A stretch of 64,000 nucleotides of DNA from Rhizobium leguminosarum (GCF_001679785.1 NZ_CP016287.1:62001-126000); one strand, 5' to 3'; shown: positions 1-9,057, numbered from the stretch's first letter. Notes: generated by a model not told the origin, from the letters alone. Translations and numbers: made by a program.

Positions 1-485
1 TGCCGGCCGAAGATCTCCTCGAGCATGCCTGCCAACATCATCTGGAAGGCATCATCGCCAAGCATCGCGGCCGGCCCTACGGCAGTGGTCGTACCGGCGA
101 CTGGCTGAAGATCAAATGCGTGCAGAGCGAGAGCTTCATGATCGTCGGTTATGAGCAGTCCGCATCCGCCCGCGGCGGCATCGGCAGGCTGCTGCTGGCC
201 GGCAGACGAGGGCTCGACTGGATTTACGTTGGGTCGGTCGGAACCGGTTTCGGTGCCAGAGATGCTGAATACCTGAAAAAGACGCTGGACCGGTTGAAGA
301 CGAGCCGGCCGGTCGTTCCCCTGAAGGGCAAGCGTCTCGTCCTCGTGCAGCCGACGCTGATCGCCGAGATCGAGTTTCGCGGCTGGACAGATGACGGCAA
401 TCTCCGCCATGCCTCGTACAAGGGGCTGCGCGAGGTTCAGGATAACGCCGCGGTCTTCGATATGAACGGCACCATGAGCAGTTGA
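1..485 (+). CDS. LigD-type ATP-dependent DNA ligase, C-terminal part (5' end outside window)
   Basis: The reading frame is already open at base 3 and runs to TGA at 483-485, so only the last 160 or so residues are present. Visible ligase motifs are EGIIAKHRGRPYGSGR (nucleotidyltransferase motif IV region) followed by WLKIKC (motif V). An OB-fold segment follows with a YVGSVGTGF stretch and AEIEFRGWTDDG, as in the ligase part of LigD proteins. It ends shortly after the OB fold, so no polymerase domain follows. It could therefore be a ligase-only or PE-ligase protein rather than a three-domain LigD. Family members seal breaks in bacterial NHEJ with Ku; no Ku gene is in view. A second, complete LigD lies at 11848-14493. 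Confidence 0.88.
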   Translation, partial: PAEDLLEHACQHHLEGIIAKHRGRPYGSGRTGDWLKIKCVQSESFMIVGYEQSASARGGIGRLLLAGRRGLDWIYVGSVGTGFGARDAEYLKKTLDRLKTSRPVVPLKGKRLVLVQPTLIAEIEFRGWTDDGNLRHASYKGLREVQDNAAVFDMNGTMSS

Positions 486-632
486 GGACCGCGATCACCG
501 CGGCCCCACAGGGGCGGCCGAGCAGGCCGGCTAGAGTCCCGTGTCGTAAAACAAGCTAAATAGTCGACGAAGCAGCCGAGATCCCGTATGCCGCTCATAT
601 GTCGATCCGACAGGCAATAGAAAGTCATAACG

Positions 633-866
633 ATGGCAAATTCACCCCGCAGACCTGTCAATCCAATGGATGCTGCCGAAGCATTGTTCAAACCCGCGAA
701 GAAGAAGACGGAACAAGCTGTTGAGCGGCCCGCGCTGCCGAATACAAAGGAGCTTGTTTCGCTCAAGATCGACAGTGATGTGCTTGCCTATTTCCAGGAA
801 GATGGCCCTGGCTGGCAGGATCGGATCAACGATATATTGCGCGCCGCGATGAAGAACAGGCTCTGA
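633..866 (+). CDS. BrnA-like small protein (possible orphan antitoxin)
   Basis: The 77-residue product has a basic, disordered N-terminal half and a C-terminal segment LVSLKIDSDVLAYFQ followed by GWQDRINDILRAAM. This matches the ribbon-helix-helix-like end of the BrnA antitoxin family, which binds DNA and neutralises the RNase BrnT. BrnT is normally encoded immediately upstream, but the 147 bases between the ligase stop and this start encode nothing like it, so the gene appears solitary. The ATG at 633 lacks a strong Shine-Dalgarno sequence. It may act as a stand-alone DNA-binding regulator. The family assignment rests on the C-terminal motif only. Confidence 0.7.
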   Translation: MANSPRRPVNPMDAAEALFKPAKKKTEQAVERPALPNTKELVSLKIDSDVLAYFQEDGPGWQDRINDILRAAMKNRL

Positions 867-906
867 CCCTGTTGCACCATCTTGTCCGCCACGGGTGGTC
901 GTTGTG

Positions 907-1302
907 ATGCCGAATGCACTGCACCGGCTTCTCCGCAGCGGCCTTGTCCATGTTCTCTTGGCCTTTTTGGCAATGGGCAGCTGGGCGGTCTTCGCCAATC
1001 GCGCGCACGCCATGCCATTGCCGCTCTATGCCGGCCTTGTGCAGGGTGCGATATCCGCCTGCCTGACGCTTTTCCTGAAATCTGTGATCGATTGGCTTTC
1101 CAAGCGTTTCGTCGGATCTGCACGATTTTGGGCGCCGCCTCTGATTGCTTGTCTTGGCTCAGCCAGCATTCTCGTGGCAATCCATGCGGCAACCGGTACG
1201 CCGGAAATACTCAAGACCATCGCATTTCCGTTGCTCGTATCAACGAGCTATGCGGCGATTTACAATTATTCGATCTCGGCAAGACGAGGTTTCGACACAT
1301 GA
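907..1302 (+). CDS. Small membrane protein, four predicted TM segments
   Basis: The product is about 131 residues with four hydrophobic stretches: near residues 10-30 (VHVLLAFLAMGSWAVFA), 37-55, 76-95 and 103-122. It has short positively charged connecting loops (KSVIDWLSKRF). ATG at 907 is preferred over GTG at 895 because it leaves a normal N-terminus before the first membrane segment. Proteins of this size and topology are common in Rhizobiaceae without an assigned function, and I do not recognise a named family. It lies 40 bp after the BrnA-like gene and converges with the ABC permease gene on the other strand. Confidence 0.65.
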   Translation: MPNALHRLLRSGLVHVLLAFLAMGSWAVFANRAHAMPLPLYAGLVQGAISACLTLFLKSVIDWLSKRFVGSARFWAPPLIACLGSASILVAIHAATGTPEILKTIAFPLLVSTSYAAIYNYSISARRGFDT

Positions 1303-1336
1303 TGGGAAGGCCCCTGATCCCATTTTGCGGACACTC

Positions 1337-1377
1337 CTCCTGCACACGATAACAAGCAGTCGCAACTGCTGCAGGAG
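1337..1377. terminator. Possible stem-loop between convergent genes
   Basis: Between the stops at 1302 (+) and 1403 (-), CTCCTGCA (1337-1344) pairs with TGCAGGAG (1370-1377). An inner hairpin GCAGT-CGCA-ACTGC lies at 1356-1369. There is no T tract, so the terminator role is inferred from position and structure only. Confidence 0.35.
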
Positions 1378-1402
1378 CAAGAGGCGTGTCCGCGGAAGAC
1401 TG

Positions 1403-2305
1403 TCACTCCTTTACCGCCCCGGTCATCGATGAGACGTAGTAGTCCACGAAGAACGAGTAGAGGATGACCACCGGGAGCGAGCCGAACAATGCGCCCGCCA
1501 TCAGTGCCCCCCATTCGAAGACGTCGCCGCGCACCAGTTCGGTCAGTACGCCCACAGGAATGGTTTTGTTTTCCGACGACTGGATGAAAGTCAGCGCATA
1601 GATGAATTCGTTCCAGGACAGCGTGAAGGCGAAGATGCCAGCCGAAATCAGCCCGGGTACTGCGAGCGGCAGGATGATCTTGGTGAGAATCTGCCATCTG
1701 TTGGCGCCATCCACCAGCGCGCTTTCCTCCAGCTCGAATGGGATCGAGCGGAAATAGCCCATCAGCAGCCAGGTGCAGAAGGGAATGAGGAAGGTCGGGT
1801 AGGTGAAGATCAGCGCCAGCCGCGAGTCGTAGATCCCGAGCTTGAAGACGATGAAGGCAAGCGGGATGAAGAGGATCGACGGCGGCACGAGATAGGCGAG
1901 GAAGATGACGAGGCCGACCGAACGTGACCCTGTGAAGCGGACCCGCTCGATGGCATAGGCGCCGAAGACCGAGGCTACCAGCGAGAGAAAGGTGGAGCAG
2001 ACCGCGACCAGCATCGTGTTCCACAGCCAGCCTGGGTAGGATGTCTCAAGGAACAGATATTTGATGTGCGCGAGCGTCGGTCCCACCACCCAGAAGGGGC
2101 TGTAGTTGCTGTAGTCGGTCAGCTGCTCGTTCGGTTTCACGGCGGTGATCGCCATCCAGTAGAACGGAAAGAGCAGCACGAAGACAAAGACCGCCATCGG
2201 CAGGTAGAGCATCACGATCCGCCGCGGCAGACGGTTCAGATAGCTCATGCCTTCGGCATTATCGGTCACGACCTGATCAGCGGCGTTTGAATTTATCGAC
2301 ATCAT
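1403..2305 (-). CDS. CUT1-family sugar ABC transporter permease (MalG-like)
   Basis: The product is about 300 residues with six membrane segments and the cytoplasmic EAA loop (ELEESALVDGANRWQILTKI) that contacts the ATPase. The first segment is YLPMAVFVFVLLFPFYWM, typical of the MalG side of CUT1 importers. Two ATG codons are possible (2305 and 2302) behind AGGGAGAG; the longer upstream reading frame overlaps the neighbouring permease and is rejected. It is the last gene of the operon 7780 to 1403, 37 bp after the MalF-like permease. The substrate cannot be read from the permease; see the DenD-like enzyme in the same operon. Confidence 0.93.
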   Translation of the reverse strand: MMSINSNAADQVVTDNAEGMSYLNRLPRRIVMLYLPMAVFVFVLLFPFYWMAITAVKPNEQLTDYSNYSPFWVVGPTLAHIKYLFLETSYPGWLWNTMLVAVCSTFLSLVASVFGAYAIERVRFTGSRSVGLVIFLAYLVPPSILFIPLAFIVFKLGIYDSRLALIFTYPTFLIPFCTWLLMGYFRSIPFELEESALVDGANRWQILTKIILPLAVPGLISAGIFAFTLSWNEFIYALTFIQSSENKTIPVGVLTELVRGDVFEWGALMAGALFGSLPVVILYSFFVDYYVSSMTGAVKE

Positions 2306-2342
2306 CACTCTCCCTAACCCCAATTTGGCTCTAACCCTGGCC

Positions 2343-3275
2343 TTAATCCTGGCCGCCCTGTTGCCATTTGCGCCGTTGCAGGCCGAAGAAGCTGAACATG
2401 ATGGCGCCGAGCAGGAAGGGCACCATGGCGACCGCGATGGCGGCACCCTCGCCAAGCTGACCGCCGGGAATGCCGCGCTGGAAGGATAGCGTCGCCATCA
2501 GATGCGTCGCATTGACGGGTCCCCCCTTGGTCAGCACGTAGATGAGCTGGAAATCCGTAAAGGTGAAGAGCACCGAGAAGGTCATCACCACGGCGATGAT
2601 CGGCGTCAGCATCGGCAGCGTCACATAGCGGAAACGCTGCCAGCTCGTGGCGCCGTCGAGCGAGGCGGCCTCCTGCAGCGACGCCGGAATAGTCTGCAGC
2701 CCCGCAAGCAGCGAGATCGCCACGAAGGGAATGCCGCGCCAGACATTGGCGATGATGACGGATATGCGCGCATTTATGGGATCGCCGAGGAAGTTGATCG
2801 GCCCGCTGATCAGCCCCAGCTGCATCAGCGACCAGGAAATGATCGAAAATTGGGAATCGTAGATCCACCAGAAGGCCAGCGCCGAAAGCACCGTCGGCAC
2901 GACCCAGGGAAGCAGCACGATTGCCCGGAAGAAGGACTTGAACGGCAGGTGCTGATTGAGCAGCATCGCCAGCCAGAGGCCGAGCGCGAATTTCAGCACC
3001 GAGGCAACGGAGGTATAGAGAATGGTGTTGAAGACCGACAGCCAGAAGACGCCGTCGTCCATCAGGAACTGGTAGTTCTCCAGCCCGATGAAGATGCCGT
3101 CGCGGCCGATCCTCGTATCGGTGAAGCCGAGCCAGACGCCGAGCCCCAGCGGATAGGTGAGAAAGCAGACGAGGAACACCGCCGCCGGCAGCATGAACAG
3201 GAAGCCGAGCACGTTGTTGTTCTGCAGGAGCGAAGAGATCGGCCCGCGTCTATCCTCCGGATTCACCATCGACAT
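2343..3275 (-). CDS. CUT1-family sugar ABC transporter permease (MalF-like)
   Basis: The 310-residue inner-membrane permease has a hydrophilic N-terminus and a first TM near residues 22-45 (VLGFLFMLPAAVFLVCFL). Five more segments follow, and the EAA motif reads SLQEAASLDGATSWQRFRYV. Its length and the shape of the first loop fit the MalF/UgpA partner of CUT1 importers, which would form a heterodimer with the product of the following gene. It is separated from the binding-protein gene by 83 bp containing a strong hairpin, and is followed by the second permease 37 bp later. Confidence 0.93.
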   Translation of the reverse strand: MSMVNPEDRRGPISSLLQNNNVLGFLFMLPAAVFLVCFLTYPLGLGVWLGFTDTRIGRDGIFIGLENYQFLMDDGVFWLSVFNTILYTSVASVLKFALGLWLAMLLNQHLPFKSFFRAIVLLPWVVPTVLSALAFWWIYDSQFSIISWSLMQLGLISGPINFLGDPINARISVIIANVWRGIPFVAISLLAGLQTIPASLQEAASLDGATSWQRFRYVTLPMLTPIIAVVMTFSVLFTFTDFQLIYVLTKGGPVNATHLMATLSFQRGIPGGQLGEGAAIAVAMVPFLLGAIMFSFFGLQRRKWQQGGQD

Positions 3276-3315
3276 TGCTTATCTCCAGATTACGTTTTGA
3301 ACTCGCAGAGTGCTT

Positions 3316-3341
3316 GCGGCATGCCGCAGCCGGCATGCCGC
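3316..3341 (-). promoter_or_regulatory. Intergenic hairpin between binding-protein and permease genes
   Basis: GCGGCATGCC (3316-3325) and GGCATGCCGC (3332-3341) form a perfect 10-bp stem with a 6-nt loop, between the stop of the binding-protein gene (3359) and the start of the permease (3275). Hairpins here in ABC operons often protect the abundant binding-protein mRNA or reduce read-through. That role is inferred. Confidence 0.6.
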
Positions 3342-3358
3342 TTGCTTTGAAGCGCGGC

Positions 3359-4663
3359 TCAGACGCGATAGTAGCGGTTTGCCCGGCGTTCAGCTTCCTT
3401 CATCGCATCTTCGGGCGACATCTGGCCGGTGACGGCCGCCGCATACATGTCGACCAGAACGTAATCGGCCATGGTCGCAGCCGAGGCATAACCGAGTGGG
3501 CCGGCATAGCCGTTCGGGCGCAGCTTTTCCGAGGCACGTGCATAAGGCGCGTGGATCGGATCGGATGTCCAGATCGGGTTCTTGGCGAAAGCCTTGAGCG
3601 GCTGGCAGCAATAGGCGCTTGAGCCCTGGATCCAGGCATTCATCTGGTCGGCTTCCATCATGAACTTGATGTAGGCCTTCGCCGCTTCCGGATACTTCGT
3701 ATGCTTGAAGAGAAGCAGTGAGCTCGTCTGGAAAAGCTCGACGCTCTGGCCAACCGGGCCGACGGGGAAATTCGTCGTGCGGATGTCCTTGGCGATCTCG
3801 GCGAGCTTCGGGTCGTTCTTGGCCGTGTAATAGACCGAGACGCCGTTGGCGATCAGCGACACCTGGCCTGCGAGGAAGGCGCGGTTGTTGTTGACGTCCT
3901 GCCAGCTTTCCGTGCCCGGAATGAAGGTCGCATAGAGCTCCTTGGCATAGTTGATCGACGCCAGCGTTTCCGGGCTGTTGATCGTCACCTTGCCGCCTTC
4001 GTCGACCATCTTGCCGCCGTGGCTCCAAAGCAGCCAATGGGCGTAGTTGTTGCCGTCGCCGACGGCCTTGCCGTGCGGGAAGCCGGCCGGCGTGCCCTTG
4101 GCTTTCATCGCCTTGCAAAGCTCGAGGAAGCCTGCCGTGTCTTTCGGGAACTCGCTGAAGCCGGCCGCCTTCACGTGAGTGTCGCGATAGACCACCGCAT
4201 TGCCGATTGCCGCCAGCGGCATGGCGATGAAGGTGTCGCCGCGCGCCGCATAACCCTTCACGCCGTCATACCAGCCCCCATACTTGTTTCCGAGATAGTT
4301 GGCGAGCTCGGTCAGGTCGACCAGCTTGTCGGGATACTGATGAGCGTCGTCGAACCAGCACATGATGAGGTCCGGGCCGGAGCCGACATTGGCCGCGACG
4401 GCAGCCTTCGGGCGGATATCTTCCCAGCTTTCCTTGTCGATGCGCACCTCGACGCCGGTCGCTTCGGTGAACTTCTTGGTGTTGGCAAGCCATGCCTCCT
4501 CGTCGCCCTTGACGAAAGGTGTCCAGCGCAGCAGCCGCAGGCTGGCGCCGCTTTCCGGCGTATAGGTCGGTTCGGCCTGCGCGAAGGTCGGCCGGATGCC
4601 GAGGCCGGCGGCGCCGGCAACGGCAGCCGAGGCGGTAAGAAAGTCACGTCTCTTAAACCTCAT
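3359..4663 (-). CDS. Extracellular sugar-binding protein (family 1), Tat-type signal
   Basis: The product is about 434 residues. ATG at 4663 is supported by GAGGAGG seven bases upstream and gives an N-terminus with a twin-arginine motif RRDFLTASAAVAGAAG and a cleavage region PTFAQA, so it is probably exported folded to the periplasm. The body is a type-1 solute-binding fold with LRLLRWTPFVKGDEEAW near the mature N-terminus, FTEATGVEVRI, and GSGPDLIMCWFDDAHQYPDK. It should deliver a carbohydrate to the two downstream permeases. It lies between the ATPase gene (146 bp upstream) and the permeases, flanked by hairpins on both sides. The ligand is not known; the co-transcribed DenD-like enzyme suggests a sugar acid or polyol-derived compound. 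Confidence 0.93.
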   Translation of the reverse strand: MRFKRRDFLTASAAVAGAAGLGIRPTFAQAEPTYTPESGASLRLLRWTPFVKGDEEAWLANTKKFTEATGVEVRIDKESWEDIRPKAAVAANVGSGPDLIMCWFDDAHQYPDKLVDLTELANYLGNKYGGWYDGVKGYAARGDTFIAMPLAAIGNAVVYRDTHVKAAGFSEFPKDTAGFLELCKAMKAKGTPAGFPHGKAVGDGNNYAHWLLWSHGGKMVDEGGKVTINSPETLASINYAKELYATFIPGTESWQDVNNNRAFLAGQVSLIANGVSVYYTAKNDPKLAEIAKDIRTTNFPVGPVGQSVELFQTSSLLLFKHTKYPEAAKAYIKFMMEADQMNAWIQGSSAYCCQPLKAFAKNPIWTSDPIHAPYARASEKLRPNGYAGPLGYASAATMADYVLVDMYAAAVTGQMSPEDAMKEAERRANRYYRV

Positions 4664-4772
4664 GATATTCCTCCTCTTCAAAAAGCGGGTGCGAACTCCC
4701 CGCCATTCACCTCCCGCTTGGTGAACGACGGTCCTTGCATCCCTGAAACGGGGTGCTGCCGGCCTGCGGGCG

Positions 4773-4792
4773 GCGGGGCTCCTCCGCCCCGC
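4773..4792 (-). promoter_or_regulatory. Intergenic hairpin between ATPase and binding-protein genes
   Basis: GCGGGGC (4773-4779) pairs with GCCCCGC (4786-4792) around a TCCTCC loop, just past the ATPase stop codon (4810). With the hairpin at 3316-3341 it brackets the binding-protein gene. A role in RNA stability or partial termination is inferred. Confidence 0.45.
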
Positions 4793-4809
4793 GCAGCCGC
4801 CGGACGGCA

Positions 4810-5877
<1,068 letters not shown>

Positions 5878-6043
5878 ACCCACTCCTCCCAGAAATCGAG
5901 CGCTACATGCTATGTCTTCGTATTTTCGTATATCTTGCCGGCGGCCTTATCTTCTCAAGTCCTTCTGCCGCTGCAACCTCGCATATGCGGGTGTGCCATG
6001 GCAGTCATCTCCTCCTATCGGGCGATTTTAGCCCACCTCAATC

Positions 6044-7030
6044 TCATCCGGACGCACCCGGAGCGTCTTCGGCGAGATAGACCTCGATCAGCTCGTCCAC
6101 CGTGGTTTCGGCGGAAAAACCCAGTTGCGTCGCGCGTTCGGGCGTAAAGGACTTCGGCCATCCGGCGACGATCCCTTCAATGACCTCGTCGGGGCGACGA
6201 TCGATCAGGTCCGCCGCCTCGGGACCGGCAGCACGGCGCAAGGCGGCAATCTGGTCGGCAACGGTGGCGGCGACGCCCGGCATGGTGAGGGTGCGCCGAA
6301 CACCCAGCGCCGCCGTGTCGAGCGTGGCCGCATGGATCAGGAACTTGATGGCGGAACGCGGGCTTGCCAGCCAGTGCTTGACCGTTTCTTCGACCGGGAG
6401 AACGGCCCGCTGGCCTGCAAGCGGTTCACGCAGGATTCCGGAAAAGAAGCCCGATGCGGCGGCATTCGGCGCACCCGGCCGGATCACGATGGTCGGCAAT
6501 CGAATTCCGACGCCGTCAATGAAGCCGCGCCGCGAATAGTCCGCAAGCAGAAGCTCGGATATCGCCTTCTGGACTCCGTAGCTGGTCAGAGGTGCGAGCA
6601 CGTAATCGTCGGGAATGGGATCGGGAAACGGCGAGCCATAGACCGCGATCGACGAGGAGAATACGAACCGGGGAACATAGGCCTGGCGGGCTCCTTCTCG
6701 GCGGATCGCTTCCAACAGCAATCGCGTGCCGTCCAGATTGACCCGGTAGCCGAGTTCGAAATTGCGCTCGGCTTCGCCAGAAACGATCGCGGCGAGATGG
6801 AAGATCACGTCGGCACGGCGAGCCGCCAGGGCTTCCGCTGCCCCGCTTTCGGAAATATCGGCAGCTAGCGCTTCCACCGGCACGGAGACGTTGGCGGGCA
6901 GCGGTGGAGGCGTTACATCCACAAGCGTCATCCGCTTGATTGTATCGCCGCCGAGGGAACCGCTGCGCCCCAGTGTGGCGGCGAGCTTCCGGCCGATCAT
7001 TCCTCCCGCTCCGATAATGAGAATATGCAT
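6044..7030 (-). CDS. denD: NAD-dependent sugar-acid dehydrogenase, DenD-like (D-erythronate dehydrogenase family)
   Basis: This 328-residue extended short-chain dehydrogenase has a Rossmann motif IIGAGGMIGRKLAATLG at the N-terminus, an acidic residue ending beta-2 (TLVDV), the FSSSIAVYG serine region and the YGVQK catalytic Tyr-Lys pair. The N-terminal signature, IRLPTIVIRPG and the C-terminal FTPERATQLGFSAETTVDELI resemble D-erythronate dehydrogenase (DenD), which oxidises C2 of a four-carbon sugar acid to the 2-oxo acid with NAD. It sits 21 bp after the FadR-type regulator and upstream of the importer genes. The kinase and isomerase genes that accompany denD in known erythronate pathways are absent here, so the exact substrate is uncertain. 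Confidence 0.78.
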   Translation of the reverse strand: MHILIIGAGGMIGRKLAATLGRSGSLGGDTIKRMTLVDVTPPPLPANVSVPVEALAADISESGAAEALAARRADVIFHLAAIVSGEAERNFELGYRVNLDGTRLLLEAIRREGARQAYVPRFVFSSSIAVYGSPFPDPIPDDYVLAPLTSYGVQKAISELLLADYSRRGFIDGVGIRLPTIVIRPGAPNAAASGFFSGILREPLAGQRAVLPVEETVKHWLASPRSAIKFLIHAATLDTAALGVRRTLTMPGVAATVADQIAALRRAAGPEAADLIDRRPDEVIEGIVAGWPKSFTPERATQLGFSAETTVDELIEVYLAEDAPGASG

Positions 7031-7051
7031 CGTGTTTCGCCTCCCTGCGAA

Positions 7052-7780
7052 CTACGAGAAGAGTAACTTGGTCGTCGTATAAATGCGGGTTTCGTGGATC
7101 GCGAAGGCCGCGCATGCGGCGTCCGGATCCTGCCTCTCCAAGCCGGCGAGGATCAACCGGTGATCGGCGATGCTGGTGGCGATACTCCCGGGCTGCGAAA
7201 CGACGCGCTTTCGGTGGCTCAGGAGATAGGAATAAAGGTCGGCGGCCATATCAGCCAGCACCGCGTTGCCGCTGGAACGGTAGATAACGGTGTGAAATTC
7301 CCGGTCACAGATCAAAAAACGAACAGGATCGTCACAGGCGGCCTCCTGCGCTGCGATCGACTTGCGGAGATAATCAAAAGTTGAAGGCTCCATCTTGAGC
7401 GCGGCAGTCCTGACGACCTGTGCTTCGATAAGAAGCCGAGCCTCATGAACATTGTCGAGACTGTAGGCCGCGATGTCGCGATACCGCGCAGCCTGGACGG
7501 CCAATTCGCCAACGTCCTCTGATGCCACCACCGTGCGCGTTCCGTGCACAACCGAGAGAATCCCATGCGTGGAAAGGATAAGGATCGCCCCACGGACGGT
7601 CTCGCGGCTGACCGAGAGTGCGGAGGCGAGTTCACGTTCGCTTGGCAGCGGATCGCCCACCTTGAGAATGCCGGTGGCAATGAAGGTCGCAATCTTCTGG
7701 ACGACGAAGTCTTTCATCGACTTCTTCGGCGCTCCACCGAGCGCCGCAACGTCGTCTTCGAGCATCGCTCGAACGTCCAT
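7052..7780 (-). CDS. FadR-subfamily GntR transcriptional regulator
   Basis: The 242-residue product has an N-terminal winged helix (residues about 20-90) with the GntR signature GDPLPSERELASALSVSRET. An all-helical FCD effector domain follows, with likely metal ligands in REFHTVIYR, DHRLILAGL and AIHETRIY. It is the first gene of the operon reaching to 1403 and starts 17 bp below a perfect 18-bp inverted repeat, its probable operator. The likely role is autoregulation and induction of the denD and CUT1 genes by a sugar-acid ligand; the ligand is not known. Confidence 0.9.
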   Translation of the reverse strand: MDVRAMLEDDVAALGGAPKKSMKDFVVQKIATFIATGILKVGDPLPSERELASALSVSRETVRGAILILSTHGILSVVHGTRTVVASEDVGELAVQAARYRDIAAYSLDNVHEARLLIEAQVVRTAALKMEPSTFDYLRKSIAAQEAACDDPVRFLICDREFHTVIYRSSGNAVLADMAADLYSYLLSHRKRVVSQPGSIATSIADHRLILAGLERQDPDAACAAFAIHETRIYTTTKLLFS

Positions 7781-7797
7781 TGCTTTCCCCTCCCCGC

Positions 7798-7840
7798 GCT
7801 CTGGTCTACTGGTCCGGTAAGTGGACCAGTAGACCAGAGC
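7798..7840. promoter_or_regulatory. Perfect 18-bp inverted repeat, probable GntR operator
   Basis: GCTCTGGTCTACTGGTCC (7798-7815) is the exact reverse complement of 7823-7840, with a 7-nt spacer. Each arm contains TGGTC twice, so the site may hold several TGGTC/GACCA half-sites of the FadR type. It starts 17 bp upstream of the regulator's ATG. Confidence 0.7.
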
Positions 7841-7989
7841 AAAAGAGGATTGTCAACGCATGACGGCGCGCGATCTACCCAACCGTTATTTGGAGCAGTT
7901 TTGTGAATGGCAATATCAGCACGCCGAGAAAACCAGCTGATCACAGCGCCGGACGGACTGACCCCTCCTTCACAAAGGAGGAAACGATC

Positions 7990-8319
7990 ATGGAACACAC
8001 CAACCACGTACGTTTGACGACTTCAGAACTTACCCCTGCCGCCCTCGAAGGTGCCACCATCTATGGAGCCGACGATCACAAGGTCGGCAAAGTCGATCAT
8101 ATCCATGGCGCGGGCGCCGGCGGCTCCGCGGTCAGCGACGTCGGCGGCATTCTGGGTATCGGCGCGAAGCCTGGTTGCAGTCCGGTCTCGGATCTTGAGT
8201 TCATGCGCGATGAAGACGGCGACGTTCATGCCGTTACGAGCTGGACAAGGACGAGCTTAAACAGATGCCCGAGTACCGCGACTGAGCGTAATCACATGAT
8301 GCCTTCCGTCCTGACGTAG
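7990..8319 (+). CDS. PRC-barrel domain protein with frameshifted C-terminus
   Basis: The ATG at 7990 follows AAAGGAGGAAACG. The product starts MEHTNHVRLTTSELTPAALE and continues with a PRC-barrel-like core (IYGADDHKVGKVDHI, a glycine-rich VGGILGIGAK loop, VSDLEFMRDEDGDVHAVTSW). After TSW the frame becomes TRTSLNRCPSTATE and runs to 8319. The +1 frame reads DKDELKQMPEYRD and stops at 8283-8285, which looks like the natural C-terminus, so one base seems to be missing near 8244-8250. The segment PGCSPVSD may hold a compensated pair of indels (PVAVPVSD in the alternative reading). PRC barrels are found in stress- and membrane-associated small proteins; the function here is unknown. Confidence 0.72.
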   Translation: MEHTNHVRLTTSELTPAALEGATIYGADDHKVGKVDHIHGAGAGGSAVSDVGGILGIGAKPGCSPVSDLEFMRDEDGDVHAVTSWTRTSLNRCPSTATERNHMMPSVLT

Positions 8320-8358
8320 TCGTTGACGCTGCAGAGCGGAAGGCCCATCTACTCGTAC

Positions 8359-8994
8359 ATGGCAAAACCCAAAACCACTGACGATGCGGAGCTGATCAAG
8401 GAGTGGCCCCTATCGACCGCAGCCACGCTCGGATCATCCGTTCGCGCGAAGGGGATTCTGCTGGAAATTCGCGCACGTCTGCCTTTGGCGGTGAGAAAGT
8501 CGCTCGAAATCGAGGCGGGTGCTCTGACATTGGCGATGGCTGAAACGGCTAAAAGTGCGTTCCGTGCTGCTTCGTCAGTCGTTTCCAACGCGCTCGAAGA
8601 CATCGAAAACCTGCCTGTAATCCCCCGTGAAATCCAGGATATCCTGACGATCTCTACTACCGAGAGACAGCGCTGGCTCAGCGACGGGCGCTTGCCCAGT
8701 GCAGGAACCCGCACGGTGAAGCTGCGTGGGCGGGCGAGGAAAATTACCTTCCACGTATTCGACCCGCGCGTGGTGGAGGACATCCTCGACCGAGACCTGG
8801 TGACAGTCTGGCGCGAAGAGGATGCTGAAGCGACGGCCGAGAAACGACGACGGGCAGCCTTGAAAGCGAAGTTGACGCGTTCGCTGAAGACCAAGGCCAA
8901 GACCCCTTCGAAACCTGATGCCGACCACGACGATGCGTCACGTTCGAAACCTCTCGGCTGGGAAGAGTTCAGTCGCGATGGGTTGCTCCGCTGA
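8359..8994 (+). CDS. Conserved-looking protein of unknown function
   Basis: The product is about 211 residues from ATG 8359, or 223 if TTG 8323 is used; neither has a strong ribosome site. It is soluble. The N-terminal half is helical and rich in Ala/Leu/Glu (residues 15-90). The middle contains DILTISTTERQRWLSDGRLP, which could be a winged-helix-like element, followed by KLRGRARKITFHVFDP and DRDLVTVWREEDAE. The C-terminal tail is strongly basic (KLTRSLKTKAKTPSKPDAD) and probably disordered. The basic tail and possible DNA-contacting middle suggest a nucleic-acid-binding role, which is inference. I do not recognise a family. Confidence 0.65.
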   Translation: MAKPKTTDDAELIKEWPLSTAATLGSSVRAKGILLEIRARLPLAVRKSLEIEAGALTLAMAETAKSAFRAASSVVSNALEDIENLPVIPREIQDILTISTTERQRWLSDGRLPSAGTRTVKLRGRARKITFHVFDPRVVEDILDRDLVTVWREEDAEATAEKRRRAALKAKLTRSLKTKAKTPSKPDADHDDASRSKPLGWEEFSRDGLLR

Positions 8995-9057
8995 GGCGGC
9001 GGAACCTCTGCAACGCAGTCTTCGATCCCTTCCTGTCTAACGGTGTCGATCCGCTGA

